A stretch of DNA of 64,000 bases from Acanthococcus lagerstroemiae (Eukaryota > Arthropoda > Insecta > Hemiptera > Eriococcidae): the NCBI GenBank assembly GCA_031841125.1, contig CM063106.1, positions 1,860,001 through 1,924,000 on the forward strand. Direction: 5' to 3'. Each line of letters starts with the position of its first letter. The first letter of the stretch is position 1. The notes under the pieces were generated by a model, which did not search any database, was not told the origin of the DNA, and saw nothing but the letters and a program-made list of their open reading frames with translations. This document shows, piece by piece, positions 46,501-51,870 of the stretch. The translations under genes were made by a program, and so were the position numbers.

Positions 46501-48884
46501 GAAAGATCGTTCGACTTTAAAACATCATCTCCCTCCCTCGATACAGCCTTTTAGTCGTGTACAGTTATTAGGGTCGTTCATTTTCAAATCTCTCCATCAG
46601 TCGCCTCGCGTATAATATAGCAGTGATCGCCAACTTTTCCAGTACCCTCTTCCATACATTCTTAATAGGTAGATATACTTGGCCTTTCCAGTTTTCTCCA
46701 TTCGAGCTTAATAATATAAATAATATTATAAAAAAACGTGAAAAATTAAAAAAAAACAAAAAACAATTAAAACGAATAAGTCTAAAAGTCATACTTCGCA
46801 GGCTATTTGTAAATTGACAGTTTCGCCGGTCTGAGCAACGTGGCCGAGTACGCCGATCCCCCACGGTAACTGAACTTCGTTGTCGTCGGCTGCACCTGCG
46901 CTGCAACTGGGCATCAAGAATTTACTGACGCCACTGTGCACGTCGAAAACTTTTGATACCAAGGTTTGTTTTCCTTTCGGACCGTCGACTAGGAATAGGG
47001 AAGCGCCGTCCGCGTCCAACAGCACCGACAGATTATCCACGACTTTCTGCGATAAACACTTTACGTCCAAATCTGTAGATATATCGCGAACCATGGACAA
47101 AAAAAATTCGCGTTCGCCTTGCAATTTGAGCATTTCACGTTTGGTCGTCACACTCTGCCTGAGCGAGTAGCGTGGTAAATGAACTTTCGATTCGATGAGA
47201 AGCGACAGCATGTGCACCGAGTTGGGCGGCAGAGAAGTGTATCTGCAAAATAAAATAAAACTAAATTAAATTAATTAATAACAACGATACCTAACAATAA
47301 TAGTATTAAGAAGAAGATGATGGATATTATGTTTACAGATGGCCCACTGGACCACGAAATACATTGGAAACTTCGATCAATGTAGTTGACAGCACTTGAC
47401 GACGTTTCGTACAACTACGTCAGGTGCCGAAACAGTGAAAAAACGCAAAATTACTTCGACTTCAACGGCGTTATCACGATTTCGGAACGTCAAGAAAAAG
47501 GACGGTTCATACTTCAAATCTGACATGTAGGTTGTCGCAAACATTTTCTAAGACCCCCAACTACGTAACGTACCTACAGATGCGCGATTCCTCCTCGATC
47601 GTGGAAACAATGAACACGAATATTGGACAATGAAGTCGCTGTTCTCTATTTTCGCCCTCGAATTTCACTGAGGCGTACTTCATGAAACTGATACAGTACG
47701 CAAATTAGTACAAATGCGTACGTGTACCACGAGAATTTAGTTTGAAATTAATGTGTTCGGGTGTCGCCTACAAGCTAAACGCGTGTTGTATAAAATGAGT
47801 TTGGAAAGTGCGAATTTAAGAACGGAACGACGGTGGGTGATCCGGTATTGTGTTTGTCGTGGTCTGACATCAAAGCAGACGTGTCATGAAATGGAAGGCG
47901 TGTATGGTACGAGTCTGGTGCCGAAGAGAACAATTCAGCAGTGATATAAGGAATTTCGCGATGGCAGCACATCAGCCTTGTCGATTCCGAAAACTGGGCA
48001 ACCCCGAACAAGTGTAACCAAAATAAACCGGAACACACAGTGGCAGCTTTGATTGCCGAGGACCCGCACATCTCGCAGCGGATGTCAGACTACAAGGAAC
48101 ACAATACCGGATCACCCACCGTCGTTCCGTTCTTAAATTCGCAAATTTTGTACGACACGTGTTTAGCTTGTAGGCTACATCCGAACACATTAACTTCAAA
48201 TCGCTGTAGCTCGGCAACTATGTACGCCAGTGCGCTCGTTTTGGTCTCTGACGGGTAGAAAATGGACTGCGACATTCTGACTGCTCAACAGCAAGTTTTG
48301 ACCCACTAACTACATAACGTACATGTGTACGCACATACTCGTATGTGGAAACGAAACAAGCCGGGCAGGTAGCTATTATTTATTTCTTACTTCCTCATGT
48401 CCTTCAACGACGACCGCCTACTAGTCGAAATGGCTTCTTTATTAACAACGCCATTACCGATGTCATTCGACTTGACGAAACTTTTGCTCTTGGTCCGTGC
48501 GAAATCGTGCCGCAAGCATTTCTTAGAATTTGAACGCCGGTGGTATGTGGCAGTAACGGTGGTGGTGGCGGTGGCGGTGGCGGTGGCGGCGGCAGCGGCA
48601 GCGGCGTTCCTATTACTGCTGCCGTTGCCGTTGATCAATATACTCGGTACCTGTTGCTTGTCGGCCAATTCCGCGGTACCGTCGTTCGCGTACAAATTCG
48701 ATGTCCCGCTCGTCGATGAATTACGTCTGGAACCGTCGATGTATTCGTTGATGGTGCAGTAACCGTGCGCCACTAGCCATTTGTTAATGAGTACGAGCTC
48801 GGCTTTGCGCAGGAAATAGTCCTGACACAGATCGGCGTGTTTGTCTAGCCAATTCTCCACTTCCGTAAATGATATTTGTGTCAT
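177..48884 (-). CDS. Pde11: PDE11-type dual cAMP/cGMP 3',5'-cyclic phosphodiesterase, 16 coding exons, C-terminus beyond left edge
   Basis: Spliced gene hydrolysing cAMP and cGMP to 5'-nucleotides, by family a cytosolic metal-dependent enzyme. Joined exons (coordinates in separate entries) give 884 codons without a stop; every intron is GT-AG and every phase matches. Order: N-terminal region 1-165 beginning with a helical segment like that of vertebrate PDE11; GAF-A about 190-385, NKFDE-type residues N353, K354, F363, D367, E368; GAF-B about 400-560 with N534, K535, F541, D545, E546; catalytic domain about 600 onward. Catalytic and metal residues visible are H666 and H670 (HNWRH), H706 and D707 (HDLDHRG), D818, and the purine-binding Gln871 with Trp874 at the hydrophobic clamp, the PDE11 rather than PDE5 state. 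The match to PDE11 is from memory of the family, but extends through N-terminus, both GAFs and catalytic core. ATG at 48884 is preceded in frame by TAG within the 5'UTR. About 30-50 C-terminal residues are missing from the model. Confidence 0.95.
698..798 (-). CDS. Pde11: PDE11 coding exon 15 (catalytic helix, SILATDL)
   Basis: 101 bases, phase 0 in and phase 2 out, acceptor ACGTTGCAG, donor GTAAGT. Encodes [20 protein letters not shown] then [13 protein letters not shown], diagnostic of the PDE catalytic core. It joins exon 16 through a split Gln codon. Confidence 0.95.
1912..2591. mobile_element. non-autonomous Mutator-like element with tandem-motif inverted ends
   Basis: 680 bp bounded by a perfect 9-bp direct duplication CTGAAGAGC (1903-1911 and 2592-2600). 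Ends are inverted: GGGTACC...TCATTT on the left and its complement on the right. Both arms (about 1912-2010 and 2500-2591) consist of degenerate repeats of a TTCGGCGC-like motif, so they pair in several registers. No transposase is seen. Nine-bp duplications are typical of the Mutator superfamily; the assignment is inference. Confidence 0.75.
3677..4096. repeat. degenerate foldback repeat
   Basis: Ends are imperfect inverted copies beginning AGAGTCCTGCACG and AGAGGCCTGCACG. Inner segments with CCCGTAACTCG and GGTAAA..TATCCGG also pair across the element. Near the middle of the left half lies a perfect 16-bp palindrome GTGCACCCGGGTGCAC at 3815-3830. No clean target duplication was found. Confidence 0.45.
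6442..6715 (-). other. unassigned exon-like open frame inside PDE11 intron 14
   Basis: On the minus strand a strong acceptor (TTTTCATTTTGACAG) is followed by an open frame of about 86 codons ending in TAA, with hydrophilic, protein-like composition (for example [20 protein letters not shown]). I do not recognise it. Its phase does not fit splicing from PDE11 exon 13 or 14, so if real it belongs to another transcript. Chance is possible. Confidence 0.25.
7101..7191 (-). CDS. Pde11: PDE11 coding exon 14 (EHHHF helix)
   Basis: 91 bases, phase 2 in and phase 0 out, acceptor AATTTACAG, donor GTAAGT. Encodes [20 protein letters not shown] then [10 protein letters not shown]. The usual L-A-Q-L-Y is L-V-M-L-Y here, a mild oddity; E736 and the His run are conserved. 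Confidence 0.94.
7683..7792 (-). CDS. Pde11: PDE11 coding exon 13 (HDLDHRG metal-binding motif)
   Basis: 110 bases, phase 0 in and phase 2 out, acceptor TTATTTCAG, donor GTGAGT. Encodes [20 protein letters not shown] then [10 protein letters not shown]706 and D707 are the class I PDE metal ligands and are intact. Confidence 0.96.
7999..8106 (-). CDS. Pde11: PDE11 coding exon 12 (first metal-site histidines)
   Basis: 36 codons, phase 0 both ends, acceptor GTTCTTAG, donor GTAATT. Encodes [20 protein letters not shown] and [12 protein letters not shown]666 is the presumed catalytic acid and H670 a metal ligand, by family knowledge. Confidence 0.95.
8744..8834. repeat. short foldback repeat
   Basis: Arms GCGACAAATGGTTTTAAATGGA (about 8762-8783) and the near complement TCCATTTGAAATCATTTGTCGC (8808-8829) pair around a CG-rich loop. 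The right arm is followed by GTCCT, matching AGGACGCGAC at 8744. Likely a small MITE. Confidence 0.5.
9630..9862. mobile_element. foldback MITE with 4-bp AAAT duplication
   Basis: 233-bp near-palindrome: both arms of about 105 bases begin GAAGGGTAAAG and run through ACTCGCGTTTGCCATTTTAC and GATACTGTAC-like words with few mismatches. It is flanked by AAAT at 9626-9629 and 9863-9866. Open frames here are by-products of the palindrome. Confidence 0.75.
14104..14250 (-). CDS. Pde11: PDE11 coding exon 11 (N-terminal catalytic subdomain)
   Basis: 49 codons, phase 0 both ends, acceptor TGTACAG, donor GTGAGT. Encodes [20 protein letters not shown] and [14 protein letters not shown], corresponding to the first catalytic helices of PDE11. 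Confidence 0.93.
14251..16246. other. PDE11 intron 10 (2.0 kb)
   Basis: Holds an inverted-ended element at 15251-15852, listed separately, and pyrimidine-rich tracts near 15160-15190. Nothing else recognised. Confidence 0.5.
15251..15852. mobile_element. possible non-autonomous DNA transposon
   Basis: 602 bp with imperfect inverted ends CAAGGGCGCAATCA (left) and CAAGGGCACAACCA (complement of the right end), each followed by a G-rich stretch. An inner short palindrome GTAGAGTGG...CCACTCTAC lies at 15601-15638. No target duplication is evident, so the family is not assigned. Confidence 0.4.
16247..16297 (-). CDS. Pde11: PDE11 coding exon 10 (17-codon linker exon)
   Basis: 51-base exon between acceptor TTTTTTGTAG and donor GTAACT, phase 0 both ends. 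Encodes [22 protein letters not shown] is the family-wide start of the PDE catalytic module after GAF-B. Confidence 0.9.
16440..16532 (-). CDS. Pde11: PDE11 coding exon 9 (end of GAF-B)
   Basis: 31 codons, phase 0 both ends, acceptor TATGTGCAG, donor GTGAGT. Encodes [16 protein letters not shown] then [15 protein letters not shown], the conserved last helix of GAF-B leading to the catalytic domain. Confidence 0.95.
16533..17484. other. PDE11 intron 8 (0.95 kb)
   Basis: I see no repeat, exon or regulatory pattern I can support in this intron. Confidence 0.5.
17485..17552 (-). CDS. Pde11: PDE11 coding exon 8 (GAF-B NKFDE motif)
   Basis: 68 bases, phase 1 in and phase 0 out, acceptor TGTTTCAG, donor GTAAGG. 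Encodes [20 protein letters not shown] and FE; N534, K535, F541, D545 and E546 form the NKFDE-type set. Confidence 0.94.
17553..18631. other. PDE11 intron 7 (1.1 kb)
   Basis: Purine-rich A/AAG tract at 18095-18122; otherwise nothing assignable. Confidence 0.5.
18632..18819 (-). CDS. Pde11: PDE11 coding exon 7 (GAF-B core)
   Basis: 188 bases, phase 2 in and phase 1 out, acceptor GGTTTACAG, donor GTGAGC. Encodes [14 protein letters not shown], then a divergent stretch [18 protein letters not shown] where relatives have an aspartate-rich D-A-Y-x-D-x-R-F helix, then [16 protein letters not shown]. The flanking strands are well conserved. Confidence 0.93.
18820..20368. other. PDE11 intron 6 (1.5 kb)
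   Basis: Contains a chance open frame on the minus strand (19715-20002) with no splice support. A purine-rich stretch lies at 20275-20350. Nothing else recognised. Confidence 0.5.
20369..20427 (-). CDS. Pde11: PDE11 coding exon 6 (short GAF-B exon)
   Basis: A 59-base exon found by phase and motif: acceptor ATATTTCAG, donor GTGAGT, phase 0 in and phase 2 out. It encodes [15 protein letters not shown], corresponding to the F-K-x-F-E-L strand of PDE11 GAF-B. Its phase joins exons 5 and 7 exactly. Confidence 0.88.
20551..20688 (-). CDS. Pde11: PDE11 coding exon 5 (start of GAF-B)
   Basis: 46 codons, phase 0 both ends, acceptor TTTTTCAG and donor GTACGT. Encodes [37 protein letters not shown] and VDENSD, very close to the PDE11 GAF-B entry helix and first strand. 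Confidence 0.94.
20689..23865. other. PDE11 intron 4 (3.2 kb)
   Basis: Its left-hand 60% shows nothing assignable. The right part holds the tandem-motif element 22920-23607, listed separately. Confidence 0.5.
22920..23607. mobile_element. second tandem-motif element, Mutator-like
   Basis: 688 bp flanked by CCTCATTCT (22911-22919) and CCTGATTCT (23608-23616), an 8-of-9 match. The arms share CGACTATTCATCCCGAG as an inverted repeat. They continue as degenerate repeats of an ATTCATCCCxAGA motif, seen as TCTCGGGATGAA-type words in the right arm. No coding capacity seen. Confidence 0.65.
23866..23955 (-). CDS. Pde11: PDE11 coding exon 4 (GAF-A to GAF-B linker helix)
   Basis: 30 codons between acceptor TTTCAG and donor GTAAGT, phase 0 both ends. 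Encodes [17 protein letters not shown] followed by SRQEYERNR, matching the PDE11 helix that closes GAF-A and enters the connecting helix. Separated from exon 3 by the 19.2 kb intron. Confidence 0.92.
24745..25168. repeat. possible fourth tandem-motif inverted element
   Basis: The left side (24748-24905) has about five degenerate copies of a TCGAGTTGAGTCC-like motif. The right side (25080-25168) contains complementary words, including GGGGACTCAACT. The ends GGGTGATGG and GGGTGCATG are only loosely inverted and no duplication was found. Confidence 0.35.
26813..26850. repeat. (ATCGCA)n hexanucleotide microsatellite
   Basis: About six consecutive ATCGCA units at the end of which CAATTG variants appear. 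The overlapping open frame reading Ile-Ala repeats is a by-product. Confidence 0.85.
27970..28340 (+). pseudogene. decayed non-LTR retrotransposon reverse transcriptase fragment
   Basis: In shifting plus-strand frames the sequence reads [19 protein letters not shown], then [31 protein letters not shown] and, after a frameshift, [10 protein letters not shown]. After stops it reads [14 protein letters not shown]. These are the ordered N-terminal reverse-transcriptase motifs of LINEs (SSYRP, QYGFRxGxST), resembling the R1/Jockey-like group. Several stops and frameshifts make it non-functional. Similar low-quality sequence continues to about 28800. Confidence 0.75.
30440..30665. other. CpG-dense block in intron 3
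   Basis: About 30 CG dinucleotides fall within roughly 160 bases, in an otherwise AT-rich intron. On the plus strand an ATG at 30534 opens a frame of about 66 codons ([14 protein letters not shown]...) to a stop near 30712; on the minus strand a 69-codon frame overlaps. Neither resembles a protein I know. It could be a promoter-like region for an internal or nested transcript; this is speculation from composition. Confidence 0.3.
32080..32580. repeat. degenerate GTCTTAA-type interspersed repeats
   Basis: Many scattered words of the form GTCTTAAC, GAGTCT and TCTTAATA occur with loose spacing, similar to 13320-13450. Probably an old minisatellite or tandem-motif element. Confidence 0.35.
33026..33133 (+). 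repeat. SINE-like repeat head, copy A
   Basis: About 105 bases nearly identical to 42234-42341. It contains TGCCAGAGTGG (33055-33065), close to a Pol III A box, and CTTTCGAGTATC near 33103, a weak B box. The remainder of the element is missing or diverged after 33133. Confidence 0.65.
34233..34456. repeat. degenerate tandem repeat, period about 72 bp
   Basis: Three imperfect copies, each containing GTTGG(A/G)A, a T-rich segment, an ACTTGAGAA-like word and TGAGTTGA at the end (about 34233-34303, 34304-34376, 34377-34450). Followed by a poly-C run at 34477-34490. Confidence 0.55.
35728..36143. mobile_element. third tandem-motif element, Mutator-like
   Basis: 416 bp flanked by a perfect 9-bp repeat CATTTCCAA (35719-35727 and 36144-36152). 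Inverted ends share GTTTAATTTGGCGGG. Both arms are arrays of a TTTGGCGGGA-like motif (left 35736-35800, right 36068-36135). No transposase. Confidence 0.72.
38202..38324. repeat. inner inverted repeat within the hAT-type stack
   Basis: Arms TAGGTGGTGCAGTAAT (38202-38217) and the near complement ATTACTACTGCACCACCTA close a segment containing CCGAGTATACTCGG. It may be part of the outer element or an additional nested foldback. Confidence 0.5.
38325..38505. mobile_element. nested palindromic MITE
   Basis: Arms of about 70 bases: GGTACAGACTAACGCGCATC through CAAAATTCGGGCGAATGC pair with the right side, GCATTCGCCCGAATTTTG through GACTAG..TACC. Flanks contain TA or TAA at both ends within one base of ambiguity. 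Confidence 0.72.
38534..38689. mobile_element. nested hAT-type MITE with 8-bp duplication
   Basis: 156 bp with ends CAGTGGCGGATCCAGG and CCTGGATCCGCCACTG, flanked by a perfect TATGAAGA duplication (38526-38533, 38690-38697). Internally G-rich then C-rich runs pair with each other. The terminal sequence and duplication length fit hAT. Confidence 0.88.
39685..39850. repeat. two copies of a degenerate repeat about 121 bp apart
   Basis: The words TGGATTCAGYGACCTCGAAA and TATAAATCG recur at 39687 and 39808 with similar sequence between. The wider region 39110-39860 looks like an old degenerate repeat. Confidence 0.45.
41120..41895 (+). pseudogene. C-terminal remnant of a KRBA2/SCAND3-like integrase-transposon protein
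   Basis: Three successive frames give an acidic Asn/Thr-rich stretch, a Cys-rich finger ([16 protein letters not shown], then LCNLCF), then [10 protein letters not shown] with [18 protein letters not shown]. After a frameshift come [24 protein letters not shown] and a Cys-rich tail RCGCKTKC. This order is characteristic of KRBA2/SCAND3-like proteins derived from integrase-bearing transposons (family knowledge). Stop at 41503, a frameshift near 41620 and further stops show it is dead; the N-terminal catalytic part is absent. Confidence 0.75.
42232..42720 (+). mobile_element. SINE-like retroposon with 16-bp target duplication, copy B
   Basis: 489-bp GC-rich insertion flanked by ACATTGCCTGACAGTA at 42216-42231 and 42721-42736, within the right end of the Ginger-like element. 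The first about 105 bases match copy A at 33026 and a diverged copy at 44312. An A-box-like TGCCAAAGTGG lies near 42264. The 3' end is a CTT-rich tail rather than poly-A. The body (42345-42690) matches nothing I recognise; a 99-codon minus-strand frame there has no family match. Confidence 0.75.
43165..43329 (-). CDS. Pde11: PDE11 coding exon 3 (end of GAF-A with NKFDE motif)
   Basis: 55 codons, phase 0 at both ends, acceptor TTTTACAG and donor GTAAGT. Encodes [14 protein letters not shown], then SLLCMPVKN, then NK...F...DE, the ligand-pocket motif of PDE GAF domains (N353, K354, F363, D367, E368 of the joined protein). Confidence 0.95.
43546..43581. repeat. (AAT)n microsatellite
   Basis: About twelve uninterrupted AAT units on the plus strand. 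Confidence 0.92.
44312..44415 (+). repeat. SINE-like repeat head, diverged copy C
   Basis: Aligns along its length with copies A and B at clearly lower identity, sharing GCATGCCAAACTGGC, CACTGGCCCCGGAAACTACC-type and TTTGAGTATTGCATCAGTGA words. The A-box-like region and a GGTTTGAGT B-box-like word are retained. Confidence 0.55.
46795..47242 (-). CDS. Pde11: PDE11 coding exon 2 (linker and most of GAF-A)
   Basis: Acceptor TTTTGCAG, donor GTATGA; 448 bases, phase 2 in and phase 0 out. Begins [16 protein letters not shown], the conserved PDE11 segment before GAF-A, and continues through [43 protein letters not shown] and [17 protein letters not shown]. These are the successive conserved strands and helices of the PDE11 GAF-A domain. 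Confidence 0.95.
47741..48200 (+). mobile_element. mariner-derived foldback element
   Basis: Arms 47741-47871 and 48081-48200 are inverted copies (TTTGAA.TTAATGTGTTCGG at the tips, ACGGAACGACGGTGGGTGAT further in). The arms include not just the terminal repeat but the first codons of the transposase. The centre keeps the rest of the N-terminal transposase. No TA duplication could be placed with certainty. Confidence 0.75.
47797..48090 (+). pseudogene. mariner transposase N-terminal fragment, inactive
   Basis: Reads [20 protein letters not shown], then [19 protein letters not shown], a TGA in place of the expected Trp, [13 protein letters not shown], a GQPRTSVT stretch and, after a frameshift, [15 protein letters not shown]. 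This is the paired helix-turn-helix DNA-binding region of mariner transposases. The catalytic DD(D) part is entirely missing. Confidence 0.78.
48391..48884 (-). CDS. Pde11: PDE11 coding exon 1 (residues 1-165)
   Basis: Starts at ATG 48884; an in-frame TAG lies nine bases upstream, so the start is firm. The first 40 residues ([14 protein letters not shown] and following) match the PDE11 N-terminal helix. The middle is Ser/Asn/Gly-rich with an Ala run followed by alternating Ala-Thr, encoded by a GC-rich triplet tract at about 48550-48605. Basic Ser motifs RRNS, RRSNS and RRSS resemble PKA/PKG sites, as known for the vertebrate PDE11 N-terminus; phosphorylation here is inference. Donor GTAAGA; exon ends in phase 2. 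Confidence 0.93.
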
Positions 48885-48953
48885 CCTGGCCTAAATCACG
48901 ATTATCGTCAAATTATATTGGAGCGCAAACGCAGCCTCCACGGCTCTGGGCTT
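48885..48953 (-). other. Pde11: 5'UTR part of PDE11 coding exon 1 with upstream splice acceptor
   Basis: On the minus strand a good acceptor (TTTGTTTCAG) ends at 48954 and is followed by 69 bases to the ATG. This implies at least one further non-coding exon upstream (higher coordinates); I could not place it. Confidence 0.6.
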
Positions 48954-51788
48954 CTGAAACAAATACCGACGCCGATTTGCTGTTAGAAGCTCGAAAAAAT
49001 TAGAGGAAGGGGGAAAGGCTGTAAGATCATTTTTTCGTCAGTCAAAAATGCGAGTTCTAATTAAGTATTTATCTCAATTTTTTTCCTCCTTAAATTATAC
49101 TAATATGACGACGAAGAAATATTAAATGCATTTAAATTTCATATCCTCTGTCACTAAAAACACTCGAGCTTCGTTAATGACATAGTTGAAAAAGTGAAAT
49201 CACAGCTACGTTATCTTGTTTATGAAATATTATTACCTATTTATAGTCAAAGGTTTCTCCATATTTCACGGTTAGTTTTTTTTTATTTTTTGTTTTAGAC
49301 TCGCGATTGAAAGATTTATGTTAAAGACTGGAAACTGACATTTGGATTTCTGATTTCTGATACCTATTCGCATACACTGTGCAGGAGGAACATGCAAATC
49401 TTTTAGTCAAATCGCCGTCCCTGATAAGTATCGTTTAGCGAAGTATAGAGGGGCGGACGAGGTGAACGATTCTTCGCTGGATTTTCTTAGTCCAAGAAAA
49501 CAAATGACGGGTAAGCTGCCTTTCCGAAGAATTATACGAAAGCAATATTACCGTCGAATCCAGATATCTAGAGTAGATCGAACTAACGCGGCGGATGAAG
49601 AGATAGTGTATACATAGGTGAGACCCAACAAGTCCAGAAAAGTCTGTCTATTCTAATATCCAAATGTGCAGAATATATATTTTGAGTCGGGTTGTTTTTT
49701 CTTTTCTCGAAGAAGGCGATGAAAGTGAAAGAAATGTGTTTGACATATAGATATGTCTATTGGCTGGTCCTCAACAAAAAATATATGATGTCACGTTGTA
49801 TAAGAATGCCGACGGATGCTGAGGGATGGCTGACTAATGCCGGGGATATTACGACGCTATCACAGCAAGTGTTGCTTCATGATATTATTCGCTATCCTAT
49901 ATTTTGGAGTGTGTTCGATAACCATAAGACATATCCATATACTCATGTATCTGCATGCAATGTATATTCTGTTCCAAATAAGAGTATCAAAAATCCGTAG
50001 ACGTGGCGACATCACAGAGGAAAAGGAGGTAAGAAATTCACACTGAAGGCGTTAAAGACGCAGCGCACGTTCTCAGGAAGTGATACGTGATTGGTTGCAA
50101 AATCGAAATCGTGAACGCATTAGTCTGCGGTCTGTCTCAGAGTTTTTAATACTCTTTATTTCTTTATTTGGAACAGACTATAGAATATAGCTTAATACGC
50201 CGAAGGAAGAAACAAAGAAGAAAACATAATATGTTGTACTTCGAATTCGAATACAGCAACATTATGGCTGAAGTGTTAATATAATTGCATAATTGCAACA
50301 CCGCGAATATTCCACAAATATCCGAATTACCTCGATATGTTAATAAAATTGCATACTCAAAACGCCGTAAATTTGTCGCGACGCGTTTTTAGTTCGTTGG
50401 AAATGTTAATGGAGATTGATGAAGCCTGATCAACGCTTTCAGGATGAGCCACTGATGGCGAACCCTATCGATTTTTATCTGGACCTGGTTCGGTTCTTTA
50501 TTTAGTGTGACTGTGGTCGAGTTCGGGTACTTCCTTTTCAGTTTCAAGAATTCGGGTTCTTTCAAAACAGGGTTCGGGGGTACACGGTTCGATTGCACCT
50601 GGCTTTTTGAATGTCGAGCTAAGATTCGGAGCGGAGTTCCAGCTCGGGTTTAGATTCAGATTTTCGAGATTCTGGTTTCCTCATGATGTGTGCACGGAAA
50701 AACGTAAACCAGAATCCAAAATGTAATTGCCGGCAAAATGCTACTAGGAAGTTCCATAAACTTGTTACTGCTTTGACAAATTATTAGGATAAATCAGCTG
50801 TACCATACATAGGCATAGTGTACGTGCCGAGATCTTCTCAAGTGAACGACACGAATCCACACAACTCCAACTTAATTTTCATGTTATCGGGCAAGAAAAT
50901 AAATAAATGAATAAAATTGAATAAAATTATCATCAGTAAACTGACGACAAATATCTACATTGCACACAAATATATCAGTACATGGATATGTCTTATGGCT
51001 ATGGAACACATTTCCATAGGAATGTCAACGTCGATTAACCCTTGGTAATAACCTCAAATGAATTCGAGAAAATCTACACGTGATGGAAACCCTACCGCAT
51101 GGCCAGCTATACACATATCGTATTTCGCATTTTTCAGTATTTTGCGAATGTTTTCGCGAGAAACTGACGAAACACGAAACACTGTGTACACTCATCTCAT
51201 TTTCATCAGTTTTTGTATTTCGTGATTTTCGCGACAAAGCGAATGGAAAACGACGAAAAACAAGCGAAAATGCGCGAAACACTTCAGAAAGTTATCCTAC
51301 GTATTGCAAATCAGACGATAAGTATATAGCCAATAGTTTGTCTGGATGATGAAAACCTTTGAAGTTTCGTGAAGTTACCAAAAAGTTGTCGGAAATTCGC
51401 GAAGCGCAAAAAAAGAGAAAAAAACGTCGGAAAACACAACGCGAAATTCTTTCTACACACTTTTTGTTTTTCGCATTTTCATAGCATTTCGTATTATATT
51501 GGGATAAAAGTGTATAGCCAGCCATTACAAAAACACGTACATTGAAACACCCCGATAATACAAAACCAAAAACCTTTTTTGTATTCTGTCGACGTGCATC
51601 AGAAACGAGTAAAATATTCGGCAAGAGTCAGCCATTTTCTCGGCATCCATCGGTATGCTTGGTGTCCGTTGTGTCGATTGGTAAAAAGTGACATACATGT
51701 GTCGTACAGGGTCAGCCCTAAGATATATCTGTGTCAAAACATCTAAGCGGGGTTTTATCTAGTAGTGATTCAAGTAGGAGAACAGTTA

Positions 51789-51870
51789 GGGCCAGTATTA
51801 TAAAACTTGGTTAGAAATAACCATCGGTTAACCGTCGATTATATTTTAGCCAAGTTTTATAATATGGCCT
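51789..51870. mobile_element. 82-bp MITE with TTA duplication
   Basis: Inverted ends GGGCCAGTATTATAAAACTT and AGGCCATATTATAAAACTTG (complement), flanked by TTA at 51786-51788 and 51871-51873. The 3-bp TTA/TAA duplication fits PIF/Harbinger-type elements. Confidence 0.7.

Larger units (their letters stand above)
43330..46794. other. PDE11 intron 2 (3.5 kb)
   Basis: Holds an (AAT)n microsatellite, the third SINE-like copy and otherwise AT-rich sequence without recognisable exons. Confidence 0.5.
47243..48390. other. PDE11 intron 1 between coding exons 1 and 2 (1.15 kb)
   Basis: Mostly occupied by the mariner foldback at 47741-48200. The remainder shows nothing assignable. Confidence 0.55.
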
